Of a DNA stretch of 10,943 nucleotides, positions 1 to 7,050 are shown piece by piece. The stretch's first letter is position 1. The number at the start of each line of letters is the position of its first letter. This DNA is from an uncultured Desulfuromonadales bacterium (GTDB taxonomy: Bacteria > Desulfobacterota > Desulfuromonadia > Desulfuromonadales > Geopsychrobacteraceae). The notes under the pieces were generated by a model. That model had not been told where the DNA came from, did no database searches, and saw nothing but the letters and a program-made list of their open reading frames with translations. A program made the translations under genes and the position numbers. The stretch spans positions 1-10,943 of the forward strand of contig CALZLE010000413.1 of NCBI GenBank assembly GCA_945788205.1. The letters run 5' to 3'.

Positions 1-1843
1 AAAAGCGTGCCGGCTCATAAAGGCGGTCGATCAGGTTCCCGGCCAAAATCAAGTCATAATCGATAAATTGTGGTTTAAGATTGTGCGCGTCCCCCTGGGC
101 AAACTCGATCCGTGCGCCGGTCTCGTCAAGGCCGAATTCACTCAGGGATTTTTCGTGATAGCTGACCAACTCTCCTTCCTCCGGCAGCTGGTAATGGATC
201 AAGCCCTTTTCCTGCAACTGGTAGGCGATTCGAATAAAGCGGGCTGAAAAATCGATCCCGGTGACCTGCTCGAAATACCGAGCCAGTTCGAAACTCCCTC
301 GTCCGACCGCGCAGCCCAAATCGAGGGCACGCAGCTTGGGGCGATCAACCATTGCTGCGATGCAGATTTCGACCAACCGCTGCGAATAATTACTGACACC
401 GAACTTATCCGGGCCAAAGTGAGCATCACAGTACTGTGCGACTAAGTCGTCGGTTTCGTACATCGCTTCCGGCCTCTCGACCGGTTGCTCGGAGGCGACG
501 TAACGCAACCCGGCATGCTGGAAAAAATGACGCCGGAACGCGTAGCGACTGTCGCGGGTCGCTTCGTTTCCGGTGGAAATCCAGGAACCGCCTTTGATCA
601 GGTTGTGCTGGGTGTCGAAGGTCGGGGTGGAGAAATCGTCATAAATCGGATGCACCTCGAACCCCTTGAAACCGCTGATCGGCGTTTCGGTCCATTGCCA
701 GACGTTGCCGACCAGATCGTAGAAATCCCCCTGTTTGAAACGATTGACCGGACAGGAGGACGCCCAGAACTCCAGATTGATGTTGCCCGGCGCCTGCTCC
801 CAATCGGGCTGATCGGGCAGCTGCTGCCGGTCGCGCAACAGATACCATTCGCTTTCGGTCGGCATGCGGATCGGCAAACCAGTTACCTTTGCCTTCCAGT
901 TACAGAAGGCCTTGGCTTCCAGGTAGTTGACCTCGGCCGGCCAGTCCCAGGGCATCTCGATCTCCTGCGCCATGGTGCGAAGGCGGTAGCCGTCCCCCTG
1001 TTCGATCCAGAATAACGGCTTCTGTGCCTGACTGAAGCCGACCCAGTTCCAGCCCTCTTCGGTCCAGAACTCCCGCCTCCGGTATCCGTCGGCCTCGACG
1101 AACGGCAGATACTCCCAGTTGCTGACCAGATAGGTGCTTGCCTGAAAACCCTCGACTTCACTCCGCTGGCAGCCGAACTCGTTGTCCCAGCCGTAAAGCC
1201 GATGTCCTTTGCTTTTACCGAGGATGACGGTTTCACCGGTGACCGGCAGCAGACTGTTCTGGGGCGGCTCGCTGCTGTCGGCACAGATCTCCCACAACGG
1301 CAACTGCCGAACCCGCTCAATCGGTAAGCGGCGGATAATCACCGAGGAGGTTTCCAGATGGATGCGTTGATGCTCAATCCCCATCAGAATCGCCCAGAAA
1401 GGACAGTCCCAAGTGATCGGCAGCTGCAGCGGGAGACTGCTAATCACCTGATCGACCAGTTCGCGAACCTGATTGCGATAGGCCCTGACCTCAGCGACCG
1501 TCGGCCAATCATAATTGGCTTCGTCCAGATCGTCCCAGGACATCTCGTCGACGCCGATGGCGAACAGCGATTCGAAGCGGGGGCTGATTCGCTCAGTAAT
1601 CAACTTAGCGGTGATCATCTTGTTGATATAGAAACTTGCGGTGTGGCCAAGATAGAAAATCAGCGGATGCCGTAACGGCTCTGGCCGCAGATAGAAGGCG
1701 CTGTCGTCGGCCAACGTGTCGTATAGCTGCTCGTCGATCGAATAGGTTTTATGGAAATACTCACGAATTTCAGTGCGTTTCTGCTCCGCCGTCCCTTGAT
1801 TGAGAATTATTGTTCGCGTATTGCGTAACTCCGATGCAGTCAT
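1..1843 (-). CDS. ovoA: OvoA, 5-histidylcysteine sulfoxide synthase with C-terminal methyltransferase domain (3' end beyond the window)
   Basis: OvoA is a non-heme iron enzyme that joins cysteine to C5 of histidine with O2, giving 5-histidylcysteine sulfoxide; its methyltransferase domain acts later in ovothiol A synthesis. I translated 614 codons without a stop from the ATG at 1843 to the left edge. Residues about 30-180 form a DinB-like domain with H67 (GHTASF) and the HX3HXE motif H158-QRI-H162-L-E164, the likely three-His iron site. Residues about 200-450 are an FGE-sulfatase-like domain (LVGNVWQWTE near 377-386; IKGGSW near 416-421; ATRDSRYAFRRHF near 428-440). From about 475 a SAM methyltransferase follows, with motif I LDLGCAVGRG at 507-516. 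Family members are usually about 700 or more residues, so roughly 100 are missing on the left. GGAG lies 10 bases before the ATG. The gene stands alone, 343 bases from the MFS gene. No frameshift is visible. The family identity is firm; activity is inferred. Confidence 0.93.
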   Translation of the reverse strand, partial: MTASELRNTRTIILNQGTAEQKRTEIREYFHKTYSIDEQLYDTLADDSAFYLRPEPLRHPLIFYLGHTASFYINKMITAKLITERISPRFESLFAIGVDEMSWDDLDEANYDWPTVAEVRAYRNQVRELVDQVISSLPLQLPITWDCPFWAILMGIEHQRIHLETSSVIIRRLPIERVRQLPLWEICADSSEPPQNSLLPVTGETVILGKSKGHRLYGWDNEFGCQRSEVEGFQASTYLVSNWEYLPFVEADGYRRREFWTEEGWNWVGFSQAQKPLFWIEQGDGYRLRTMAQEIEMPWDWPAEVNYLEAKAFCNWKAKVTGLPIRMPTESEWYLLRDRQQLPDQPDWEQAPGNINLEFWASSCPVNRFKQGDFYDLVGNVWQWTETPISGFKGFEVHPIYDDFSTPTFDTQHNLIKGGSWISTGNEATRDSRYAFRRHFFQHAGLRYVASEQPVERPEAMYETDDLVAQYCDAHFGPDKFGVSNYSQRLVEICIAAMVDRPKLRALDLGCAVGRGSFELARYFEQVTGIDFSARFIRIAYQLQEKGLIHYQLPEEGELVSYHEKSLSEFGLDETGARIEFAQGDAHNLKPQFIDYDLILAGNLIDRLYEPARF

Positions 1844-1867
1844 TTCTATACGGCTCCAATGGTTGGT

Positions 1868-1896
1868 TATTAAACCCTGACTTTTAATACTACCAA
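1868..1896 (-). promoter_or_regulatory. Candidate sigma70 promoter for ovoA
   Basis: On the minus strand, TTGGTA (1896-1891) is followed after exactly 17 bases by TTAATA (1873-1868), about 25 bases before the ovoA start codon. Spacing is ideal, but each box is only a partial match to TTGACA/TATAAT. It is supported mainly by position, because ovoA has no gene close upstream on the same strand. Confidence 0.3.
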
Positions 1897-1965
1897 TTTT
1901 TCCAGACACCTACGTAAGTGCACCCCAAATAATCCGAACAGACGTTGCTTTACTACTGCGGAACA

Positions 1966-1995
1966 TTGACAAGCAAACGAATCTGATCACATTAG
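1966..1995 (+). promoter_or_regulatory. Candidate plus-strand promoter ahead of the FMN riboswitch
   Basis: A perfect -35 hexamer TTGACA (1966-1971) is followed after 18 bases by CATTAG (1990-1995), a poor -10 match. It sits just upstream of the riboswitch and points the same way, which is where the original promoter would be expected. The weak -10 leaves open whether it still works. Confidence 0.25.
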
Positions 1996-2000
1996 GGGCT

Positions 2001-2140
2001 GAATTCACAGGGCGGGGTGAAAGCGGTACCTTGGGTATTCTCAGGGAGACCGGGAGCGCTTATTCCATCGGGGGTAAGGTCAGCAGATCTGGTGAGATGC
2101 CAAAGACGACGGTTATAGTCTGGATGAAAGAGGATCGAGC
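2001..2140 (+). promoter_or_regulatory. FMN riboswitch (RFN element), orphan and probably degenerate
   Basis: RFN elements bind FMN in the leader of riboflavin synthesis or transport mRNAs. The plus strand matches the family from memory: AGGGCGGGGTGAAAG (2009-2023, P2 5' side); P3 as GGT(2025-2027)/ACC(2049-2051) enclosing CCTTGGG(2029-2035)/CTCAGGG(2040-2046) with loop TATT; P4 as CTTATTCC(2059-2066)/GGGGTAAG(2071-2078); the conserved GTCAGCAGATCTGGTGAGAT (2079-2098); P5 TGG/CCA (2090-2092/2100-2102); P6 GAC-GGTTATA-GTC (2108-2120); then TGGATGAAAGAGGA. After GGGGTGAAAG the expected TCCCCACCGG is absent and CGGT follows directly, so P2 has lost its 3' strand. P1 pairing is poor. Downstream on the plus strand there is no gene, only the convergent 3' end of the MFS gene. 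The rest of the 1844-2186 gap shows no coding region. Identity is strong; FMN response is doubtful. Confidence 0.85.
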
Positions 2141-2160
2141 AAACTGCCAAATTTAGACTA

Positions 2161-2197
2161 AGAAAAAAGCCCGCTGATAATTGATTCTAACCGAGCT
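2161..2197 (-). terminator. Possible rho-independent terminator of the radical SAM-MFS operon
   Basis: On the minus strand AGCTCG (2197-2192) can pair with CGGGCT (2173-2168), including one G-U pair, around an 18-base loop that contains the MFS stop codon; a run of six T (2168-2163) follows directly. The stem is short and the loop long, so it would be a weak terminator. It is in the right place, at the end of the MFS gene. Confidence 0.35.
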
Positions 2198-3425
2198 GGG
2201 AACGCTTGCTTCTCAGCCCGGCAAACCAGAACCAACCGGCCGCTAGCAACTGACAGCCGATCAAAATCAGAAATGCAGCCCGATACCCTTCGGGCTGGTA
2301 TCCTCCTGTGGCGTCAGTCGGCCACAAGCCGATAACAGCACCGATCAACCACTGGGCAGAGAAAGCACAAACAAACACCAGCAGATTCAGAGTGGTATTG
2401 CTACGCCCGGTGAGATGTTTCGGAAAAACCTGCGCCAGAACGGCATAAGGCAAAATGCATGCGGTACCGAAGAAACCAAAACCGATCCACAACGTAACAG
2501 CGTATTCAGGAAAAAGTACCAGCAACAGCTGGACCAGAATGAAGATTCCCATCCCTCCAGCAGCAACTGTTGACGGTCGCACGCCATATTTTGCTAAACG
2601 ACCCGCCAAACTCCCGAAGGCAAAATAACCGATAATCATCGCAACAGCGATCCAGAAAAGCGTATCGGCTACCATCGGCCGGGAAAATCCACCAACATCG
2701 CGCAACCAAGGGCCAGACCATAAACCTTGAATCGAGAGATAGGCTGATTGGGCGGTAAAAGCCCAAGGTGCGATGCACCAGAAAGCCTTACTCTGGAGGA
2801 CTGTTTTTAGTCCCTGCAGTTGTTCTCTAAACGATTCAGGTTGTGTATCCTTCGATTGTTCCGGAACGACCAGAAACACAACAATCGCGGCCAGCAACCC
2901 AAGACCCGCCAGCGCCATAAAGACGCCGCGCCAATCGGTGATTTCCAAGGCGGCCTGGACCGGGGTCGTCGCCGTCAAGGCACCCAATCCTCCGGACACC
3001 ATCTGCACACCGTTCGCAAAGGGAATCTTTTCGACCGGCAACCAGGCAGAAAACGATTTGAAGGCGGCCATTAAACAAGCAGAAACCCCGAGTCCGATCA
3101 GCGCACGCCCAATCAACAGACCGGTCAGTGAATCTGCGACCGCAAAGAGCAGTGCTCCGGCAGCAGCAAACACTAACAAAGCACTCTCAACCCGACGAGA
3201 ACCGAAGCGATCGAGAAGCATGCCAAGGGGCAGTTGAAAAGCAGCAAAAGTAAGGAAATACGCGGAGGTCAGTAAGCCCAGATCGGCAGGACTCAAACTA
3301 AGATCGGCAACCAGATCGGGCGCGATAACTGCGTTGACGGTACGAAAAACGTAAGAGACAAAATAGCCGAGCCCGAACGGCAGGAACAGGCGTAAGAGAA
3401 ATGCTGGGGATGTCGACTTATGCAT
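2187..3425 (-). CDS. Major facilitator superfamily (MFS) transporter
   Basis: This is an inner-membrane secondary transporter of about 412 residues, the usual MFS length, with about twelve hydrophobic segments in two halves. The first helix starts right after MHKS. The loop between helices 2 and 3 carries MFS motif A, GMLLDRFGSRR (68-78). A hydrophilic central loop (EQSKDTQPESFREQ, about residues 190-205) separates the halves. The substrate cannot be told from the sequence; it resembles the broad MFS_1 anion/organic acid/sugar-phosphate permeases. I chose the ATG at 3425 because it gives a normal MFS N-terminus and overlaps the radical SAM stop by 8 bases (ATGCATAA), a layout typical of translational coupling. 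No strong Shine-Dalgarno site precedes it. An in-frame ATG at 3470 would add 15 atypical residues lying within the upstream gene. It is probably co-transcribed with the radical SAM gene. Confidence 0.88.
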   Translation of the reverse strand: MHKSTSPAFLLRLFLPFGLGYFVSYVFRTVNAVIAPDLVADLSLSPADLGLLTSAYFLTFAAFQLPLGMLLDRFGSRRVESALLVFAAAGALLFAVADSLTGLLIGRALIGLGVSACLMAAFKSFSAWLPVEKIPFANGVQMVSGGLGALTATTPVQAALEITDWRGVFMALAGLGLLAAIVVFLVVPEQSKDTQPESFREQLQGLKTVLQSKAFWCIAPWAFTAQSAYLSIQGLWSGPWLRDVGGFSRPMVADTLFWIAVAMIIGYFAFGSLAGRLAKYGVRPSTVAAGGMGIFILVQLLLVLFPEYAVTLWIGFGFFGTACILPYAVLAQVFPKHLTGRSNTTLNLLVFVCAFSAQWLIGAVIGLWPTDATGGYQPEGYRAAFLILIGCQLLAAGWFWFAGLRSKRSQLG

Positions 3426-5100
3426 CAAGGCTACCGGCACAAACTCCACAACGGGTACAACCCGCCACACAGCGTGGAGTCAGTTTTCCCTGTAAAGCGT
3501 TTTGATACTCACGCCAGAGGTAGTCGCGACTGAACCCTTGATCGATCACCTCCCAAGGGAAAAGCTCATCATTATCCCGATGTCGGGTAACGTAATCGGC
3601 GAGTTCAAGTCCGGCCTTTTTGCAGATTTGTTTCAAGTTGCCCCCCTCTGCTAATTGCGGCAACAGTCGCCCGATGTGGCGATCCCCCCGCGACAGAAAA
3701 GCCTGCAACACCGAACTACGGATCGATTCACTGTTCAACTCCGTGTTCGGCATGCGGGAAATTGCCGAATGCAGGTAGCGCAGCTTTTTCTTCAAGCTTT
3801 TTTCCGGCTCCATTCCACACCACTGCAGCGGAGTAAACGGCTTAGGAATGAAAGGGTTGACGCTCAGAGTGACATTCCCCATCTGACCACGCGCACTCCC
3901 AACCTCGCGCCAGATCAAACGAATCTTATCTGCAAGTGACAGCATTTCATCCAGATCGGCCTGTTCCTCGGTCGGCAGACCAATTAAAAAGTAGAGCTTT
4001 ACATTCCGGATATCGCCATCGGCCAGAAGTTGTGCCGCGTGTAATATCTGCTCCTCATCCAAGCCTTTGTTGATCAGATCACGCAACCGCTGGCTACCGG
4101 CTTCAGGGGCGATCGCCGCAGTCCGCAATCCAGACTCACGCAAACTATCGACCTCTTCTGCAGTTAACGCATCGAGCCGCAGACTGGAAACAGAAACCTT
4201 TCCACCTCGCTCAAGGATTCCCAGCTGCAGCGGCTCGATCTGCGTATGATCAGCGACAGCGGCACCAACCAAGCCGATTTTCTGCCGGTCACAAAGGCCG
4301 GTCTCAACCTGCTCGAGAAGATTCTCTAAACTCCGCTCCCGCGGCGGGAGATAGATGTAGCCGGCGGCACAAAAACGACAGCCTCGGGAACAACCTCGGG
4401 AGACTTCAGCCAATGCCATATCCCCGAATTCGGTCCCTTCCGCCTGAATAAAACTGCGGCTGGCGGACTGATCAAGATCATCAAGAACCTGCCGCCGCGG
4501 AGCCTTCGACTGCTGAAAGTTCGGCAAATAGATTCCGGGCAGCTGCGCGGGTCTTTGCCACAGATCATCAGCTTGTCGATCGCACTGTAAAGCATCAAGC
4601 AATCCGGGCAGAATCGGTTCGGCCTCGCCAACAGCAACCAAGTCGACGATATCAGCCAAAGGCTCCGGATTGAGAAAGGCACAAACGCCTCCGAACAGAA
4701 CCAGAGGATGAGACGGATCACGGTCAGCAACAAACAGGGGGATTCCCGCCAGCGCAAAAATCGTCGGTAGGTGAAGATAGTCATTCTCAAAAGAGATCGA
4801 CAGAGCGACCAGATCGAAATCTTTCAGCGGCCGCTGCGATTCATAAGAAACCAGCGGAAAACCGGACCTCTGGTGCTCCTGCAGAGCGTCCGCATCGGGG
4901 AGGAAAAAGCGTTCGCAGAGACAATCGTCTCGTTGATTGATGAGTTGATAGACAGAGAGGAAACCGAGGTTGCTCATCCCCTGGTGATAGGTGTTGGGGT
5001 AAATCAGCGCGATCCGATAATGATTCTGCCAGCTCTTGCTGAACGCACCGGTCTCTTCCGCACATCGATTGCGCAGGGTTTCAAGCAGTTTATGTGACAT
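3418..5100 (-). CDS. B12-binding-domain radical SAM protein, TIGR03960-like
   Basis: The 560-residue protein has an N-terminal cobalamin-binding-like Rossmann region (about 25-180, with YPNTYHQGMSNLG, FDLVALSISFEND and LFGGVCAF) and a radical SAM core starting at about 228. The 4Fe-4S/SAM cysteines are C237-SRG-C241-RF-C244 (CX3CX2C). No DxHxxG base-off B12 motif is evident in the N-terminal part. The C-terminus ends PWEVIDQGFSRDYLWREY and then four cysteines, C544-C548-C551-C554 (CX3CX2CX2C), which may hold a second Fe-S cluster; this ending resembles the TIGR03960 family of unknown function. That family is often paired or fused with a TIGR03936/DUF2344 partner; none is seen here and an MFS gene overlaps its 3' end instead. 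The ATG at 5100 lacks a clear Shine-Dalgarno site. The reaction catalysed is unknown. Confidence 0.88.
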   Translation of the reverse strand: MSHKLLETLRNRCAEETGAFSKSWQNHYRIALIYPNTYHQGMSNLGFLSVYQLINQRDDCLCERFFLPDADALQEHQRSGFPLVSYESQRPLKDFDLVALSISFENDYLHLPTIFALAGIPLFVADRDPSHPLVLFGGVCAFLNPEPLADIVDLVAVGEAEPILPGLLDALQCDRQADDLWQRPAQLPGIYLPNFQQSKAPRRQVLDDLDQSASRSFIQAEGTEFGDMALAEVSRGCSRGCRFCAAGYIYLPPRERSLENLLEQVETGLCDRQKIGLVGAAVADHTQIEPLQLGILERGGKVSVSSLRLDALTAEEVDSLRESGLRTAAIAPEAGSQRLRDLINKGLDEEQILHAAQLLADGDIRNVKLYFLIGLPTEEQADLDEMLSLADKIRLIWREVGSARGQMGNVTLSVNPFIPKPFTPLQWCGMEPEKSLKKKLRYLHSAISRMPNTELNSESIRSSVLQAFLSRGDRHIGRLLPQLAEGGNLKQICKKAGLELADYVTRHRDNDELFPWEVIDQGFSRDYLWREYQNALQGKLTPRCVAGCTRCGVCAGSLDA

Positions 5101-5198
5101 GCAGGATATTTACCACAGAGTCGACGGCAACTGGTAGCAAAGAAACGATCAGGATTTGAGCGGGATGTGACACATTTAACGTGGCAACAGCGGTGGGT

Positions 5199-5241
5199 AA
5201 AAACGATCTAACTCCCCGGTCGCAGGAAGCGGGCCGGTTAG
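5199..5241 (-). terminator. Possible rho-independent terminator after the signalling operon
   Basis: On the minus strand CTAACCGG (5241-5234) pairs with CCG and GTTAG (5219-5217 and 5212-5208) with a four-base bulge, followed by ATCG and TTTTT (5203-5199). It lies about 30 bases past the stop of the GGDEF-EAL gene and before the radical SAM gene, so it would separate the two operons. The bulge makes this a tentative call. The rest of the 171-base gap shows no clear element. Confidence 0.4.
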
Positions 5242-5271
5242 GTTCTGACAGCGATCAACCGATGATTTTCT

Positions 5272-7050
5272 TCATTTTTCCTGTTCAAAGGGGGATTGCT
5301 TCAGGAGTTTCCCGAAATCGTCTGCCGGAACCGGGCGACTGAAAAAATACCCCTGGCAGATGTAACTCCTGGATTCTTGCAGGAAGCCCAGCTGCTCTTC
5401 GGTTTCAACCCCTTCAGCAACAACATCCAGACGCAGAGTGTGAGCCAAAGCGATGATGGCTTGAGTGATCGATGCATCATCCGGGTCGGTGAAAATATCC
5501 CGGACGAAAGTGCGATCAATTTTCAGGGTGTCGATCGGGAAGTTCTTCAGATAGGCCAGGGACGAATACCCCGTTCCAAAATCGTCAATAGCAATAGAAA
5601 CACCGAGTTTTTTGATTGCATTGAGAACTTTTACTGTCCCCTCTTTATTTTCCATCAGGGTACTTTCTGTTAATTCCACGCTGAGGAAGTTCGCACTCAA
5701 GCCGGTCGCCTGTAACGATTCTGCGATCATACCTTCAGGATTCTGCTGAACGAACTGATGTCCGGAAAGATTCACAGCGACCTTAATCTCAGGGAGTCCA
5801 TCATCCTGCCAGGCTTTGTTTTGCCTGCAAGCTTCATGCAGTACCCACTTTGTCATTGGAGCCATCAAACCAGAATCTTCGGCGATTCCGATAAAGCTGT
5901 CCGGGAACAGCAACCCCCGGGAAGGGTGTTGCCAGCGGACCAGCGCCTCAACGCCGATAATCTTGCCAGCCTGAGTATCGATCTGTGGCTGGTAGTGCAG
6001 AATGAACTGGTCCTGCTCTAATGCACCGCGCAGATCATGTTCCAGGGCGAGGCGCTCGGCTGAAAGTGAATTCAACTCCTCCCGATAAAACTGTACGTTA
6101 TTGCGACCTTTCTTTTTTGCTTCATACATGGCAGTGTCGGCGTTTTTCATCAGAGTCTCAGCATCGTCCCCATCGTGCGGGAAAAGGCTGATGCCGATAC
6201 TAGAGGTGACTGTCACTTCATGCCCATCCAGATCAAAGCTTTTGTTGAAAGATTCGATAATTCTTTCCGCAATCTTTGCGGCAATTTCCGGTCGTGGCAG
6301 GTCGGTCAGCAGCAGGACAAATTCATCGCCGCCAAGCCTCGAAGCGCAAACTGCAGTTTCTTCAACCAGCATGCGCCCGACAGAGTCTTCACATCTGACG
6401 CATTCGCATATCCGCGTGGCAACTTCTTTCAGCAACAGATCGCCAATATGATGCCCGAGAGTGTCATTGATCCGCTTGAACCGATCCAGGTCGAGAAACA
6501 TCACCGCCATGATGTTTTCCTTCCGAGTCGCGGTACAAAAAGCTTTTTCCAGCCGATCGATGAATAATTCTCGCTTCGCCAGACCGGTCAAGCCATCATA
6601 AAACGCCAGATGACGAATTTTTTCCTCAGCAGCTTTCAGATTGTAAAATGCATCGCTGGCACGCAGCATGTAACGAACGCGGTAACCGAGCATGACCCAG
6701 TTAATCGGCTTGGAAATAAAATCGGTTGCGCCGACCTCGAATGCGCGGTGAATAGAATCGACATCATCGAGGCCTGTCATCATCAGAATCGGTACAAATT
6801 CGCCCTCTTCCTGTTCGCGAATCGCTTTGCAGGCTTCGTAACCGTCGAGTTCAGGCATCATGACATCGAGCAGTACGGCGTTCGGCTTGGGGTCACACTC
6901 GGAAAACTTTTTCACAGCCGCATCGCCATCCTCGGCCTCAACAACGATGAAGCCCTCCTTTTCAAGAACTCCGCGCATCAACAGCCGAGCATACTGATCG
7001 TCGTCAACAATCAAGATAGTAGTTGTGTTCGGTGACTCAAGTGAGCTCAT
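5272..7050 (-). CDS. Response regulator with REC, GGDEF and EAL domains (c-di-GMP cyclase/phosphodiesterase)
   Basis: This 592-residue cytoplasmic protein should make and/or break down c-di-GMP under control of phosphorylation. REC domain (about 10-130): acidic pocket D16-D18, phospho-acceptor D62 (LLDVMMPELDG), T92 and K114. GGDEF domain (about 145-320): FLDLDRFKRINDTLGH for metal and GTP binding and an intact G240-GDEF signature. EAL domain (about 335-585): E368-A-L, NLS (N427), DDFGTGYSS (D489-D490), KIDR (K510) and AEGVET (E546), the residues expected in active phosphodiesterases. Both catalytic motifs are intact, so it may be bifunctional. Around residues 227-238 there are about 12 extra residues between DSVGR and LGGDEF, and no RxxD inhibitory site is found at the usual place. 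The start overlaps the kinase stop by one base (TGATG); GGAG lies 11 bases upstream. This placement makes it the likely output of that kinase. Confidence 0.95.
   Translation of the reverse strand: MSSLESPNTTTILIVDDDQYARLLMRGVLEKEGFIVVEAEDGDAAVKKFSECDPKPNAVLLDVMMPELDGYEACKAIREQEEGEFVPILMMTGLDDVDSIHRAFEVGATDFISKPINWVMLGYRVRYMLRASDAFYNLKAAEEKIRHLAFYDGLTGLAKRELFIDRLEKAFCTATRKENIMAVMFLDLDRFKRINDTLGHHIGDLLLKEVATRICECVRCEDSVGRMLVEETAVCASRLGGDEFVLLLTDLPRPEIAAKIAERIIESFNKSFDLDGHEVTVTSSIGISLFPHDGDDAETLMKNADTAMYEAKKKGRNNVQFYREELNSLSAERLALEHDLRGALEQDQFILHYQPQIDTQAGKIIGVEALVRWQHPSRGLLFPDSFIGIAEDSGLMAPMTKWVLHEACRQNKAWQDDGLPEIKVAVNLSGHQFVQQNPEGMIAESLQATGLSANFLSVELTESTLMENKEGTVKVLNAIKKLGVSIAIDDFGTGYSSLAYLKNFPIDTLKIDRTFVRDIFTDPDDASITQAIIALAHTLRLDVVAEGVETEEQLGFLQESRSYICQGYFFSRPVPADDFGKLLKQSPFEQEK

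Noticed and set aside
485..1675. Plus-strand open frames opposite ovoA (485-1015 and 1358-1675)
   Set aside because: They lie wholly inside the continuous minus-strand ovoA frame, whose translation matches a known family throughout.
1..1843. ovoA as a broken gene, since only short minus-strand open frames stand out at first sight
   Set aside because: Codon-by-codon translation from 1843 gives 614 uninterrupted residues to the window edge. The gene is cut by the window only.
1881..2156. A 91-codon open frame on the plus strand covering the riboswitch
   Set aside because: It has no in-frame ATG until near its end, no ribosome site, and the DNA is explained base by base by RFN riboswitch helices. 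It is a chance open frame through structured RNA.
2773..3237. Plus-strand 154-codon open frame after the riboswitch as its regulated gene
   Set aside because: It begins over 600 bases past the riboswitch, lies inside the MFS gene, and its translation shows no recognisable riboflavin-related or other family.
2187..3470. Upstream ATG at 3470 as the MFS start
   Set aside because: It adds 15 residues (MWRVVPVVEFVPVAL) not typical of MFS N-termini and encoded within the radical SAM C-terminal cysteine region. The ATG at 3425 gives a normal N-terminus.
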